Notes: generated from the letters alone by a model not told the origin. 64,000 bases of DNA from CAVQJU01 sp963754955 (GCA_963754955.1 CAVWHY010000012.1:496001-560000); one strand, 5' to 3'; positions 26,167 through 35,489 are shown, numbered from the stretch's first letter. Numbers and translations: made by a program.

Positions 26167-27739
26167 AGCGGCGCACGTCGATCGCGTACTTGCGGATCTT
26201 GTAGTTCAGGATCCGCTCGGTCGCGTCGAGCAGCCGCGCCGCCTTCGCCCGGTTGCCCCGGGTCGTCTTCAGCGCGTCCTGAATCAGGTCTTTCTCGTAG
26301 GCGACGATCGCGTCGTTCAGCGAGACCCGCGTCACCGTGCCCGACGCCTCCGCCGTCTGCAGCGACGGCGGCAGGTGGTGGGCGTGAATGACCTGCCCCT
26401 CGCACATCAGCACCGCGCGTTCGAGCGCGTTCTCCATCTCGCGCACGTTGCCCGGCCAGTGATAGCTGACGAGCATGTCGATGGCCGGCGTGGAGATGCG
26501 CTTGATGTTCTTGCCGTGCTCGTGCGAGAACTTCTCGAGGAAGTGGTCGGCCAGCAGGAGGAGATCGGCCTTCCGATCGCGCAGCGGCGGCACGAAGATC
26601 GTGAACACGTTCAGCCGGTAGTACAGGTCCTCGCGGAACGTGCCGTTCGCGAGCGCGTGCTCCATGTCCTTGTTCGTCGCCGCGATGAGCCGGACGTTGA
26701 CCTTGATGGTCTCGGTCCCGCCCACCCGCTCGAACTCGCGTTCCTGCAGCACGCGCAGGAGCTTGACCTGCGTGGACAGGTTCACGTCGCCGATCTCGTC
26801 AAGGAACAGCGTGCCGCCTTCCGCCAGCTCGAAGCGGCCCTTCTTCCGCTGCTCCGCGCCGGTGAACGCACCCTTCTCGTGGCCGAAGAGCTCGGCTTCG
26901 ATCAGGCTCTCGGGAAGCGCCGCGCAGCTGACCTTCACGAACGGCTTCTTGGCCCGCAGCGAGTTGTAGTGAATCGCGTGCGCGATCAGCTCCTTGCCGG
27001 TGCCCGACTCGCCGCGGATCAGCACCGTCGTGTTCGTCGCGGCTACCTGCGCCACCTGCTCGTACACCTGGCGGACCGGGCCGCTGGTCCCGATGATGTT
27101 CGAGAAGTCGTACTTCTCCCGGAGCTCCTGGCGCAGGTGCTCGTTTTCGTCGACGAGGCGCCGCTTGTCCTCCTCGATCAGCCGCTGAATCTTGACGGCC
27201 TGCGCGATCATCGACGCGACGACGCCGAGGAACTTGACGCTGCTGTCGAAGTCGCGTTCGGCCTTGTACCGCAGATCCACGCCGAGCGCGCCCACGGCGC
27301 GGCGGTTCAGCACCACGGGGACGCAGACGAAGCTGAGCTCCTGATCGTCCCCGTCGGACCGCCGCGCCGCGCGATTGAGCATCGTCGGCTCACGGCTGAC
27401 CCGCGGCACGACGATGGGCTTGGCCGTTTCGACCACGCGGCCCGTGATGCCCTCGCCCATGCGGTACTGGACGTTCTGGGCCGGCCGATCGAGTCCGTCG
27501 GACGCTTCGACATACAGTTCCCCGCCCTCGCGCAGCAGCGTGACCATGCTGCGGATCGCGCCGTGGTGCTTGGCGAGCACCTCGAGGACGCGGTGCAACG
27601 CCGATTTGAGGTTCAACGTGCCTGAAAGTGCCTGGCTCACTTCGAGCAACGTCGATAGGCGACGGGCCTCCCGCCCCTGCGACGCCGCCGTCGTTACGCT
27701 GGTCCCCTTCATGCCGGGTCTCTCCGTTTCCACTCTCAT
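26156..27739 (-). CDS. Sigma-54-dependent transcriptional activator with GAF domain (NifA/NorR-like architecture)
   Basis: 527 residues, intact. A GAF sensor domain (about 28-185) is followed by a short coiled linker (EEDKRRLVDENEHLRQELREK) and the AAA+ domain (about 205-435) with Walker A RGESGTGKE, the sigma-54 contact loop GAFTGAEQRKKGRFE, Walker B GGTLFLDEIGD and arginine-finger segment FREDLYYRLNVF. A Fis-type helix-turn-helix ends it (TTRGNRAKAARLLDATERIL). ATG 27739 gives this length, but ATG 27712 (MKGTSVTT) has a better GGAGA ribosome site. The ligand sensed by the GAF domain is unknown, and no sigma-54 promoter was recognised close by. Confidence 0.95.
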   Translation of the reverse strand: MRVETERPGMKGTSVTTAASQGREARRLSTLLEVSQALSGTLNLKSALHRVLEVLAKHHGAIRSMVTLLREGGELYVEASDGLDRPAQNVQYRMGEGITGRVVETAKPIVVPRVSREPTMLNRAARRSDGDDQELSFVCVPVVLNRRAVGALGVDLRYKAERDFDSSVKFLGVVASMIAQAVKIQRLIEEDKRRLVDENEHLRQELREKYDFSNIIGTSGPVRQVYEQVAQVAATNTTVLIRGESGTGKELIAHAIHYNSLRAKKPFVKVSCAALPESLIEAELFGHEKGAFTGAEQRKKGRFELAEGGTLFLDEIGDVNLSTQVKLLRVLQEREFERVGGTETIKVNVRLIAATNKDMEHALANGTFREDLYYRLNVFTIFVPPLRDRKADLLLLADHFLEKFSHEHGKNIKRISTPAIDMLVSYHWPGNVREMENALERAVLMCEGQVIHAHHLPPSLQTAEASGTVTRVSLNDAIVAYEKDLIQDALKTTRGNRAKAARLLDATERILNYKIRKYAIDVRRFKA

Positions 27740-28016
27740 ACATTCTTGTCTATCGGTCCAAATCTAACAACACAAATGTCGCGGTAATTCACCGCTGGCG
27801 ATCCTGCCGCGCACCGGTGGCAGACGCCTCGATCGACACTTTCGTTCTCCTCTGATGTTTGCCATACGTAAATGTCACGCCCTGTCGGTGGCGTAGCCCG
27901 GACCCGATGGCAAATCGGCCCGAAAACGCGGCGTCACACGCAATTCTACGAGCGGCCGCGGCGCCGTCCTCTGCGTGGACTGCATTTTGCTCTCCAAGAT
28001 CCTCGCAGGTGACGCC

Positions 28017-28205
28017 ATGAACGAACTCGTTGGCCGAATTCGTGCGGAGTTTCTTGAAATGCCCGGACTGCGGCTGACGATCGCGCAGGCGTCCCGCCTG
28101 TGGGGGCTCGACGAACGCGCCTGCCGCCACGTGGTCGACGTGCTGATTGGCGCGTCGTTTCTTCGCTGGACACCCGGCGGGCTGCTGGCCCGAGTCGGCG
28201 AATGA
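28017..28205 (+). CDS. Small winged-helix-like protein, unknown
   Basis: 62 residues from ATG 28017, with AGGTG six bases upstream; a longer GTG version from 27975 is less likely. The sequence FLEMPGLRLTIAQASRLWGL, then ACRHVVDVLIGASFLRWTPGG has the helix-turn-helix-wing rhythm of a small DNA-binding domain. The function is unknown. A perfect hairpin GACGGCC-G-GGCCGTC (28204-28218) lies between its stop and the convergent pyk stop. Confidence 0.65.
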   Translation: MNELVGRIRAEFLEMPGLRLTIAQASRLWGLDERACRHVVDVLIGASFLRWTPGGLLARVGE

Positions 28206-28216
28206 CGGCCGGGCCG

Positions 28217-29632
28217 TCAGAACCGCTGGATCTTCAGGAAGTTGGCGTCAGCCCGGGCGAGGTCCGGGTTGACGCTCACGAGCACCACCGGCACGTCCCG
28301 CGGCACCAGGCCGCGGGACGCCAGTTCCTGGCCGATTAGCATTCCCGCGTTCGACGCGTCTTCGCCGATCGCCGTCTGCACGGGTTGGACGCCCCAATAG
28401 AGCGACAGCTGCCGCGCCGTGACTTCGTCGTCACACGCCGCCACGATCGGCGCGCGCGGGCGCAATGCGGACAGCCTCCTCGCGGTGGTGCCGCCACGCG
28501 TGACGGCGACAATCGCTCGCGCGTCGCTCCGGTTGGCCAGCGTGACTGCCGCTTCGCAGATCGCCTGCGTGTGATCGCTGTCGGACTCGGCCGGCGACAT
28601 CGGCCCCGCCGGCATCGGCGCCAGGGATTCCGCCTCGCGGATGATCGCGTCGAGCGTCTGCACGGCGCGCGCGGGAAACGCGCCGGCGGCGGTTTCGCCC
28701 GCGAGCATGATCGCATCCACGCCGTCGTCCACGGCGTTGGCGGCGTCGCTGACCTCGGCGCGCGTCGGCCTTGGCTCGGTCGTCATCGACTCGAGCACCT
28801 GCGTAGCCACGATGACCGGGATGCCGAGGCGCCGGGCCCGGCGCGTAATGTCTTTCTGTGCCGTGGGGACGCGCTCGAGCGGCATCTCGAGCCCGAGGTC
28901 CCCGCGCGCCACCATGACACCGTCGCACGCCGCCAGGATGTCGTCGAGCTGTTCGAGCGCCTGTGGACGTTCGAGCTTCGCGACGAGCGGCACGCCGGAT
29001 GCGCCGGCGGCGGCCATCAGTTCGCGGGCGCGCGTCAGGTCGGCTGCGGTCTGCACGAAGCTGAGCGCGACGATATCGACGCCCAGGGACAGGCCTGCCT
29101 GCAGATCGGCGACGTCTTTCGGAGTGACCGCGGACGCGCCGAGCGGAACCCCGGGGGCGTTGATGCCCTTGTGCTCGCCGAGCGCGCCGCCCTGCACGAC
29201 CGTCGTCAGGATCTCCGCGCCGTCGGTCGACTCGACACGCAGCTCGATGAACCCGTCGGCGAGCAGCAGCCGGTCGCCGGGTTTCACGGCGCGCGCGAGG
29301 CCCTCGAATGCGGTCGAGATCCGGCCGGGCCCGCCGGGGGCGGTGCCGGTCGCGATGCGCAGCGTCCGCCCCGCCTCGAGTCGAATCGGCGTCCTGCCTT
29401 CGAGCGTGCCGGTCCGGATCTTCGGACCGCCAAGGTCCTGCAGAATCGCGGCCTGGCGTCCCGCGACCGCCGCGGCCCGACGGACGCGGCGGAACGTCTG
29501 TGCCTGGCTCTCGCGGGTGCCGTGCGAATAGTTCAGACGAAAGATGTCGACGCCCGAGGCGATGAGCGCGGCGATGGCGCCGTCGTTGTCGCAGGCCGGT
29601 CCGACCGTCGCGATGATCTTCGTGCGCCGCAT
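28217..29632 (-). CDS. pyk: Pyruvate kinase
   Basis: 471 residues from ATG 29632 (a TTG at 29638 would add two). It has MRRTKIIATVGPACD, FRLNYSHGT, QDLGGPKIRTG, catalytic Lys/acid motif GVPLVAKLERPQALEQLDDI, GVMVARGDLGLEMP and VIVATQVLESM, then a C-terminal allosteric-type domain (VAVTRGGTTARRLSALRPRAP). It converts phosphoenolpyruvate and ADP to pyruvate and ATP in glycolysis. Its start codon shares the tetranucleotide CATG (29630-29633) with a possible divergent ATG for the methyltransferase. No frameshift. Confidence 0.97.
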   Translation of the reverse strand: MRRTKIIATVGPACDNDGAIAALIASGVDIFRLNYSHGTRESQAQTFRRVRRAAAVAGRQAAILQDLGGPKIRTGTLEGRTPIRLEAGRTLRIATGTAPGGPGRISTAFEGLARAVKPGDRLLLADGFIELRVESTDGAEILTTVVQGGALGEHKGINAPGVPLGASAVTPKDVADLQAGLSLGVDIVALSFVQTAADLTRARELMAAAGASGVPLVAKLERPQALEQLDDILAACDGVMVARGDLGLEMPLERVPTAQKDITRRARRLGIPVIVATQVLESMTTEPRPTRAEVSDAANAVDDGVDAIMLAGETAAGAFPARAVQTLDAIIREAESLAPMPAGPMSPAESDSDHTQAICEAAVTLANRSDARAIVAVTRGGTTARRLSALRPRAPIVAACDDEVTARQLSLYWGVQPVQTAIGEDASNAGMLIGQELASRGLVPRDVPVVLVSVNPDLARADANFLKIQRF

Positions 29633-29651
29633 GTACAATCCGATCTCAATT

Positions 29652-30299
29652 ATGGGGGAAATCCTTCCGGAACCCGTCGAACGCTACCTCTCCTCGCTCA
29701 ACCGGCAGGGCGACGCGGTGCTGCGGGACATCGCAACCGCCGGGGAGAAACGCGATCTGCCGCTTGTTGACGCGGAGGTCGGCGCGCTGCTGCGCGTGCT
29801 CGCGACCGCCGCGGGGGCGACGCGCATCCTCGAAATCGGCACCGCGATCGGCTACTCCGGCATCTGGCTCGCGGGCGCGCTGCCGGCGGGCGGCGCGCTG
29901 TTCACGATGGAGTTCGACGAGGATCGCGCGCGCGAGGCCCGGGAGAATTTCGTCCGCGCCGGGGTCGCCGATCGCGTCACCGTGATCATCGGCGACGCGC
30001 AACGACTGCTCGCGAAGGTGTCCGGTCCGTTCGACGTGATCTTTCAGGACGGCGACAAGAAGCAGTACGGGCCGATGCTCGATCGGCTCGTGGATCTCCT
30101 CAGGCCGGGCGGACTACTTGTGACGGACAACGTGTTGTGGAGCGGCGAGGTCGTGCCGGGTTTCGCCCGCACTCGCCATCACAACGCCGCCGACACGCAG
30201 GCGATCGTCGAGTACAACGTGCGCCTGAACGAGCACCCGGCGCTGCTGACGTCCATCGTGCCGCTCCGCGACGGCGTCGCCATCTCGGTGAAGCGCTGA
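29652..30299 (+). CDS. Class I SAM-dependent O-methyltransferase (COMT/caffeoyl-CoA type)
   Basis: 215 residues from ATG 29652; an in-frame ATG at 29631 would add seven. The SAM-binding motif RILEIGTAIGYSGIWLA is followed by LFTMEFDEDRAREARENF, VTVIIGDAQRLL, DVIFQDGDKKQYG (metal ligands) and LLVTDNVLWSG, the typical layout of the metal-dependent O-methyltransferase family 3. The substrate (catechol-like) is unknown. There is no Shine-Dalgarno, but TACAAT at 29634-29639 would be a well-placed -10 for a leaderless transcript. It runs 3 bases ahead of the amidase gene. Confidence 0.93.
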   Translation: MGEILPEPVERYLSSLNRQGDAVLRDIATAGEKRDLPLVDAEVGALLRVLATAAGATRILEIGTAIGYSGIWLAGALPAGGALFTMEFDEDRAREARENFVRAGVADRVTVIIGDAQRLLAKVSGPFDVIFQDGDKKQYGPMLDRLVDLLRPGGLLVTDNVLWSGEVVPGFARTRHHNAADTQAIVEYNVRLNEHPALLTSIVPLRDGVAISVKR

Positions 30300-30302
30300 C
30301 GC

Positions 30303-31631
30303 ATGACGATCCAGGAGTTTGGCGCGAAGGTTCGCGCGCAGGCGATCACCGCCGAGGCCATCGTCGAGCAGTGCCTGGCGCGGATCGAAGAGCGCAATCC
30401 AGAGACCAACGCCTTCATCCTGGTGATGGCGGACGAGGCGCGTCGGCAGGCGATAGAGGCTGACCGCGAAATCGCGACGGGCCGCGACCGCGGTCCGCTG
30501 CATGGGGTGCCGCTCTCGATCAAGGACCTCATGGACGTGCGCGGCACCGAAACGACAGCCGCGTCGCGCGTCCGCGTGGGACGGGTGGCCTCTCAGGACG
30601 CGCCGTGCGTCGCCAGGCTGCGGGCGGCGGGGGCGATCTTCGTCGGCAAAACGAACCTGCACGAGTACGCCCTCGGGACGACGAGCGGCGACTCGGCGTT
30701 CGGGGCCGTCCACAACCCGCTCGACCTCACGCGATCGCCTGGGGGATCGAGCGGCGGATCGGCCGTCAGCGTCGCCGCCGGCATGGCGCTCGCCACCGTC
30801 GGGACCGACACGGGCGGCTCGATCAGGATTCCGGCCGCGTGCTGCGGGATTGTCGGGCTCAAGCCGTCGCTTGGCGAAGTGCCGACAGAAGGCGTCATCC
30901 CGCTGTCGTCGACACTCGATCACGTCGGCCCGCTCGCGGCGTCGGTTTCCGATGCCTGGACAGTGTTTCGCGTCCTGACCGGCGATCTCGCGCCGGCAGC
31001 GCTCGCGCCCGCGGCGGCGACGGCGCTCCGGCTCGCCGTCCCGCGCCCCTACTTCCTCGACATGCTCGATGACGATGTGCGCGCCCGGTTCGAGGCGGCG
31101 CTGGAGGCATTCCGGGCCTCGGGCATCCGCGTGCGCGAGATCGAGATCCCGCACACCGACACGATCGCGAACGTGTACATCCGCATCTCGCTCAAGGAGG
31201 CGGCCGCGTATCACGCGGCGACCCTCGCCGCGGTGCCCGAGCGCTACACGCCGCCGGTCCGTCAACGGCTGGAAATGGGCCACCGCATCCAGCACGAGGA
31301 GTACATGCTTGCGCTCGGCGGCCGCGAGCAGCTGCGGCGCGACGTCGATGCGGCGTTGGCGGACTGCGATGCGCTGGCGCTTCCGACGCTGCCGATACCG
31401 GCGCCGAAGATCGGCGCCGAAACGGTGCAGGTCGGGCCGACCGAACAACCGCTGCGCAACGTGATGCTGCGCCTCACCCAGCTGTTCAATCTCACGGGCA
31501 ACCCCGCCATCTCCATCCCGTGCGGGCTCACGCGGGAGTCGATGCCGTGCGGGCTCCAGCTGGTGGGCACGCGGGGCGGGACCCGTGAGCTCGTGCAAGC
31601 GGCCCTCGCCTGCGAGACCCTTCTCGCCTGA
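30303..31631 (+). CDS. Amidase-signature-family hydrolase (GatA-like)
   Basis: 442 residues with the Ser-cisSer-Lys machinery: Lys in GVPLSIKDLMDV, SPGGSSGGSAVSVAAG and TDTGGSIRIPAACCGIVGLK. The family hydrolyses amides in the cytoplasm and includes GatA of the tRNA amidotransferase. No gatB or gatC is nearby and the length is short for GatA, so a stand-alone amidase is more likely. It begins 3 bases after the methyltransferase stop (same operon). Intact frame. Confidence 0.92.
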   Translation: MTIQEFGAKVRAQAITAEAIVEQCLARIEERNPETNAFILVMADEARRQAIEADREIATGRDRGPLHGVPLSIKDLMDVRGTETTAASRVRVGRVASQDAPCVARLRAAGAIFVGKTNLHEYALGTTSGDSAFGAVHNPLDLTRSPGGSSGGSAVSVAAGMALATVGTDTGGSIRIPAACCGIVGLKPSLGEVPTEGVIPLSSTLDHVGPLAASVSDAWTVFRVLTGDLAPAALAPAAATALRLAVPRPYFLDMLDDDVRARFEAALEAFRASGIRVREIEIPHTDTIANVYIRISLKEAAAYHAATLAAVPERYTPPVRQRLEMGHRIQHEEYMLALGGREQLRRDVDAALADCDALALPTLPIPAPKIGAETVQVGPTEQPLRNVMLRLTQLFNLTGNPAISIPCGLTRESMPCGLQLVGTRGGTRELVQAALACETLLA

Positions 31632-31691
31632 GCCCGGCGCCTGAGCCGGTTCGCTCCTGCCTTTCGCGTTGCGGGGCGAGGAGCACAGGCG

Positions 31692-32093
31692 ATGAGACAC
31701 GCTTACATCTCCACGGTCATGGCGGGCGTTCCGGTGATCACGAGCGCCGGCTCGGTGCGAGCCCAGGAAGCGGACACAGGTGCAACGGCCCAAACCGGGA
31801 TCACGCTGCAACAGCCCCCGGCGGCCGGACTTCACCCTGGCGCCTGCGATGGCGCGGGCGCTCACCCTGCAGCAGCCCGGCCAGACATCGGGGACCAGCC
31901 ACGGGCCCGGGAGCGGAAAGATCAAGGCCGCGGTGGGGTTCGGGCTCATCGGCATGCTCGCAGGCGCCGCGATCGGTTCGCAGGCGACGAAGAATTGCGG
32001 CTGCGACGATCGGGAATGGCCGGGGGCTTCTACGGGGTGCTCATCGGCACGCCGCTTGGCGCGTGGTTTGGCGTCTGGCTGGCAGGCCGATAG
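31692..32093 (+). CDS. Exported glycine-zipper-like small protein, frameshifted
   Basis: About 130 residues after two compensating indels. The N-terminus looks like a signal sequence (MRHAYISTVMAGVPVITSAGS, cleaved after VRAQ). The central part (KIKAAVGFGLIGMLAGAAIGS) is a glycine-zipper membrane segment, followed by QATKNCGCDD and a second small-residue segment (GFYGVLIGTPLGAWFGVWLAG). Such glycine-zipper proteins usually sit in the envelope; no named family is recognised. Confidence 0.6.
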   Translation: MRHAYISTVMAGVPVITSAGSVRAQEADTGATAQTGITLQQPPAAGLHPGACDGAGAHPAAARPDIGDQPRARERKDQGRGGVRAHRHARRRRDRFAGDEELRLRRSGMAGGFYGVLIGTPLGAWFGVWLAGR

Positions 32094-32121
32094 CGCCCAA
32101 GGCATCTACAATGGAGGGCGT

Positions 32122-32127
32122 AAGGAG
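32122..32127 (+). promoter_or_regulatory. Shine-Dalgarno AAGGAG that fixes the TTG start at 32135
   Basis: AAGGAG stands 7 bases before TTG 32135, whereas ATG 32159 has nothing comparable upstream. This supports the TTG as the real start of the carboxymuconolactone-decarboxylase-like gene. Confidence 0.7.
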
Positions 32128-32134
32128 CTCTCAC

Positions 32135-32713
32135 TTGTCGATACCGTTGCACGATCGAATGCCACCGATTCCTAAAGAGCAATGGACCGAGGCGCAGCAG
32201 GACGCGGCGGCCCGGTTCAAGGACCTCCGCGGTCAGGACGTCTTCGGCCCGTTCACCGTGATGCTGCGCAGCCCCGAAGTGATGCTGCGCGCCGGCGCGA
32301 TGGGCGACTACATGCGCTACCACACCGTGCTGCCGCCGCGGCTCAACGAGTTCATCATCCTCCTCACGGCGCGGCACTGGACGCAGCAGTTCGAATGGCA
32401 CGTGCACCAGCCGGCCGCCCTCAGCGCGGGCCTGAGCCACGAGATCGTCAACGCCGTCGCGGCCGGCAGGCGGCCGATCGGAATGTCCGAAGACGACAAG
32501 ATCGTCCACGACTTCACGATCGAGCTGCTGCGCGGACAGAACGTGAGCGATCCCGTCTACGCCGCCGCGGTGGCGCGCTTCGGTGAGCAGGGCGTGGTCG
32601 AGATGGTGGGTGTCGCCGGGTACTACACGTTCCTGTCGATGATGATGAACACCGCGCGCACGCCGGTCCCGGTCGACAGCACCGTCCCGCCGCTTCCGAC
32701 ACTGGGGACGTAG
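32135..32713 (+). CDS. Carboxymuconolactone-decarboxylase/AhpD-like protein
   Basis: 192 residues from TTG 32135 (184 from ATG 32159). The region LNEFIILLTARHWTQQFEWHVHQPAAL is the helical core of the CMD/AhpD-like fold with its conserved Glu-x-x-x-His pair, but it lacks the C-x-x-C of true AhpD peroxidases, so it is a CMD-type protein of uncertain reaction. Later segments (DDKIVHDFTIELLRGQNVSD, GVAGYYTFLSMMMN) fit the family. It is followed directly by a palindromic element. Confidence 0.88.
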   Translation: MSIPLHDRMPPIPKEQWTEAQQDAAARFKDLRGQDVFGPFTVMLRSPEVMLRAGAMGDYMRYHTVLPPRLNEFIILLTARHWTQQFEWHVHQPAALSAGLSHEIVNAVAAGRRPIGMSEDDKIVHDFTIELLRGQNVSDPVYAAAVARFGEQGVVEMVGVAGYYTFLSMMMNTARTPVPVDSTVPPLPTLGT

Positions 32714-32761
32714 CGTCCGCCTTGAGGCGGACGTCGTCCGTCCGGCTGAAGGCGGCGCTAC
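32710..32761. repeat. 52-bp twin-hairpin palindromic element (copy 3)
   Basis: Ends GTAGCG and CGCTAC. The left stem is GTCCGCC-TTGA-GGCGGAC; the right half is GTCCGGCTGAAGGCGGC. It lies between the convergent stops of the CMD-like gene (its stop TAG is inside the element) and the M20 peptidase gene. Confidence 0.8.
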
Positions 32762-33760
32762 GACCGCAGCAGGTGCTTCGCGATCGACACGTAGTGATCC
32801 ACGGCGGCGTGCAACTCGGGGATGGGGACGAATTCCTCCGCCGTGTGAGCCACGTGCACGGAGCCGGGGCCGAACAGGAGCGGCTGCCCCCAGGCGTCCA
32901 GGAACGGGATGTCGGTCGTGTACGGGAACACCGCGGTTTCGAACCCCGGCACCGTCTTCATCCGCACCGGCGGGCACTTCGAGCACGTGCTCGATGGACA
33001 CGCGCGACTCGATCGCGGCAATCGCGCGGCGAATGTCCGCGGCCTCACCGACAGTGCGGAACATCACCTCCGCCTCGGCTGACGGCGACACGACGTTGGG
33101 CGCCACGCCGCCGCCAATCAACCCGATCGTGTAGTGCGTCCGTCCGAGAATCGGATCGTCGGGCAGCGGGATGGCGCGCAGCGCCACCAGCGCGTCGAGC
33201 AGTTCGTCGATCGCCGACACGCCGAGCTCGGGAAACGAGGAATGGGCGGCGCGGCCCGCGGCGTGGAGTTTCAACCTGAGGATCCCTCGCGTCGCGGCGC
33301 CGAGACGGCTCTCGGTCGGCTCGCCGTTGACGAGGAATCGCGCGCCGGTCGCCGCAGTGTTCGCGAGCTTCGCGCCGTCGCTGCCGCGCTCCTCGCCGAC
33401 GACGAACACGAGACCGACGCGGGTTTCGCCCTCGCGCGTCAGGCGCTCGAGCGCCGCGACCTGCGCGGCGAGAATGCCCTTGGCGTCGCACGCGCCGCGG
33501 CCGTACAGCCGGTCTCCGTCCACGCGGCTCGGGAAAAACGGCGGCACGCAGTCGAAATGGGTGGACAGCACCACGTCCGGGTGGGCGTTGCCAGGACCGG
33601 CCGTCGCGATCACGTTGCCCCGGTCACCTTCCACGGTCTGTTCGATCACCGCGAATCCCAGCTCGCGCAGACGCCGTGCGAGCCAGCGGCCCGCTTCGCC
33701 TTCCCGACCAGTCGTGGAATCGATGTCGATGAGGCCGCGCGCGAACGTTACCGGATCCAC
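32758..33760 (-). CDS. dapE: M20-family metallopeptidase, probable succinyl-diaminopimelate desuccinylase (DapE role), one frameshift
   Basis: About 334 residues. Metal and catalytic motifs are LSTHFDCVPPFFP (first His/Asp), GRGACDAKGILAAQ (bridging Asp) and VVGEERGSDGAK (catalytic Glu pair); a dimerisation domain follows (AAHSSFPELGVSAI). The frame slips near 32,970, and the C-terminus runs DAWGQPLLFGPGSVHVAHTAEEFVPI to the stop at 32758. The GTG start at 33760 overlaps the dapD end by 13 bases. M20 enzymes have many substrates; calling it DapE rests on its place at the end of the asd-lysC-dapB-dapA-dapD cluster, which otherwise lacks the desuccinylase. Confidence 0.85.
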
Positions 33761-34590
33761 GCTTCGAGCTCCGTGCGCGTGTCGGTCCGCGAGTCGCGGT
33801 ATTTCACGATGACAGGCGTCGCCAGCGAGAGGCTCCACTCGGGCCCCTTGCCGGCCGTCACGGCGCGCGCGCCCGGCACCACGACGGCGCCTTCGGGCAC
33901 GACGAGCGGCTTGTCGGCGCCGGGGCGGATGATTTCCCCTTTGACGAGATCGTACAGGGGCGTCGAACCGGTCAGCACCGTGCCCGCCGCAATGACGGCC
34001 CTCGCCTTGACGACCACGCCTTCGTACAGCCCGGTGTTGCCGCCGACGAGCACTTCGTCTTCGATGACGACGGGAATCGCGCCGATGGGCTCGATCACGC
34101 CGCCGATTTGCGCCGCTGCGCTCACGTGCACGCGCGCGCCCACCTGGGCGCAGGATCCGACGAGCGCGTGCGAGTCGATGAGGGAGCCCTCGCCGATGTA
34201 TGCGCCGATGTTCACGTACATCGGCGGAATGCAAATCACGCCGGGGGCGAGATACGCACCGTCACGGACCGACGATCCGCCGGGGACCACGCGCACGCCC
34301 GCGGCCACGCTGAACTTCTTCAACGGCAGCGTGTCCTTGTCGACGAAGGACCAGCGTCCGTGATCCATCGACGCGTCCACGTTGTCGCCGAAGCGGAATC
34401 CGAGCAGGATGCCCTGCTTGACCCAGGCGTTCACGCGCCAGCCGGCCGGTGCGGACGCGTCGGGCTCGGCGGCGCGAACCTGTCCGCTCGAGAGCGCTTC
34501 GCGCAGGCGCGCAAACATCGCGCGCGCGGCATCGCGATCGGCGCCCGCGCCGGCCGCGACGAGATCGGCGATCTCCGACTCAAGGCTCAT
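33748..34590 (-). CDS. dapD: Tetrahydrodipicolinate N-succinyltransferase
   Basis: 280 residues. After an N-terminal helical domain comes RVNAWVKQGILLGFRFGDN, then left-handed beta-helix hexapeptide repeats (VRDGAYLAPGVICIPPMYVNIGAYIGEGSLIDSH-type turns), AQIGGVIEPIGAIPVVIED and VLVGGNTGLYEGVVVK. It transfers succinyl from succinyl-CoA to tetrahydrodipicolinate in the succinylase branch of lysine and diaminopimelate synthesis. The ATG overlaps the dapA stop (ATGA). Intact. Confidence 0.97.
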   Translation of the reverse strand: MSLESEIADLVAAGAGADRDAARAMFARLREALSSGQVRAAEPDASAPAGWRVNAWVKQGILLGFRFGDNVDASMDHGRWSFVDKDTLPLKKFSVAAGVRVVPGGSSVRDGAYLAPGVICIPPMYVNIGAYIGEGSLIDSHALVGSCAQVGARVHVSAAAQIGGVIEPIGAIPVVIEDEVLVGGNTGLYEGVVVKARAVIAAGTVLTGSTPLYDLVKGEIIRPGADKPLVVPEGAVVVPGARAVTAGKGPEWSLSLATPVIVKYRDSRTDTRTELEAWIR

Positions 34591-35489
34591 GCGTACGCCG
34601 GGTCGCCGAACAGCTTGAGGTCGTTCAGCACGGCCAGGATCTTCTCTTTCGAGTCGGGTCTCGGCGGTGTCACGGGGAGCCGGTACATCTCTTCGAGCAG
34701 GCCCATCGCCGCCATCGCCGCCTTGACGGGCCCTGGGTTCGACTCGACGAAGTTGATCTGCATGAGCGGCATGATGCGCGTATGGATCGTGCGCGCGGCC
34801 GCGAACTCGTCGCGTTCCGCCGCTTCCGTCATCTCGACCATCTCTCTCGGAATTTCGTTCGACACGACCGAGATCACGCCGCGGCCGCCCACCGCCATGA
34901 TCGGCAGCGTCAGCGCGTCATCTCCCGAGAGCACGATGAAATCGGACGGGACCGCCTTGCAGATTTCGCAGACCTGCGTGAGGTTGCCGGATGCTTCCTT
35001 GACGCCGACGACGGTCGGAATCGCCGAAAGCCGCACGAGCGTGTTCACGTCGATGTTGACGCCGGTCCGGCCGGGCACGTTGTACACGACGATCGGCAGC
35101 GGCGTGCTGTCGGCGATCGCGCGGAAGTGCTGGACCAGCCCGTCGGGTGTGGGCTTGTTGTAATAGGGCGTGACGGAGAGCAGCCCCGAGGCGCCCGCCT
35201 TGCGCATCTCGTCGGCGAGATGCACCACTTCCTTCGTGTTGTAGCCGCCGGCGCCCGCGAGAATCGGCACCTTGCCTGCCGCCTCGTCTACCAGGATCTC
35301 GACGATGCGAATGCGCTCGGCGAGGGTGAGCGTCGGGTTCTCCCCCGTCGTGCCGTTCGGCACGAGAAAGTGAATGCCGGCGTCGATCTGCCGGCGGCCC
35401 AGCCGCCGGACGCCCTTCTCGTCGAGCTCGCCGCTCCTGGTGAATGGGGTAACGAGCGCTGTCCCGACGCCCGTGAATTGTGTCCTCAT
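34587..35489 (-). CDS. dapA: 4-hydroxy-tetrahydrodipicolinate synthase
   Basis: 300 residues, TIM-barrel aldolase. Conserved points are GTALVTPFTRSGELD, PNGTTGENPTLTLAER (substrate-binding Thr-Thr), VTPYYNKPTPDGLVQHF, VVYNVPGRTGVNID (Tyr and Arg of the active site) and VGVKEASGNLTQ, in which the Lys forms the Schiff base with pyruvate. It condenses aspartate semialdehyde with pyruvate. It is coupled to dapD by a 4-base overlap; dapB lies upstream across a palindromic element. Confidence 0.97.
   Translation of the reverse strand: MRTQFTGVGTALVTPFTRSGELDEKGVRRLGRRQIDAGIHFLVPNGTTGENPTLTLAERIRIVEILVDEAAGKVPILAGAGGYNTKEVVHLADEMRKAGASGLLSVTPYYNKPTPDGLVQHFRAIADSTPLPIVVYNVPGRTGVNIDVNTLVRLSAIPTVVGVKEASGNLTQVCEICKAVPSDFIVLSGDDALTLPIMAVGGRGVISVVSNEIPREMVEMTEAAERDEFAAARTIHTRIMPLMQINFVESNPGPVKAAMAAMGLLEEMYRLPVTPPRPDSKEKILAVLNDLKLFGDPAYA

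Noticed and set aside
27740..28016. Sigma-54 (-24/-12) promoter near the NifA-like activator
   Set aside because: Several TGGC words occur but none has a GC-containing TTGC at the required spacing.
30303..31631. gatA of the tRNA amidotransferase
   Set aside because: No gatB or gatC nearby and length below typical GatA; a generic amidase is safer.
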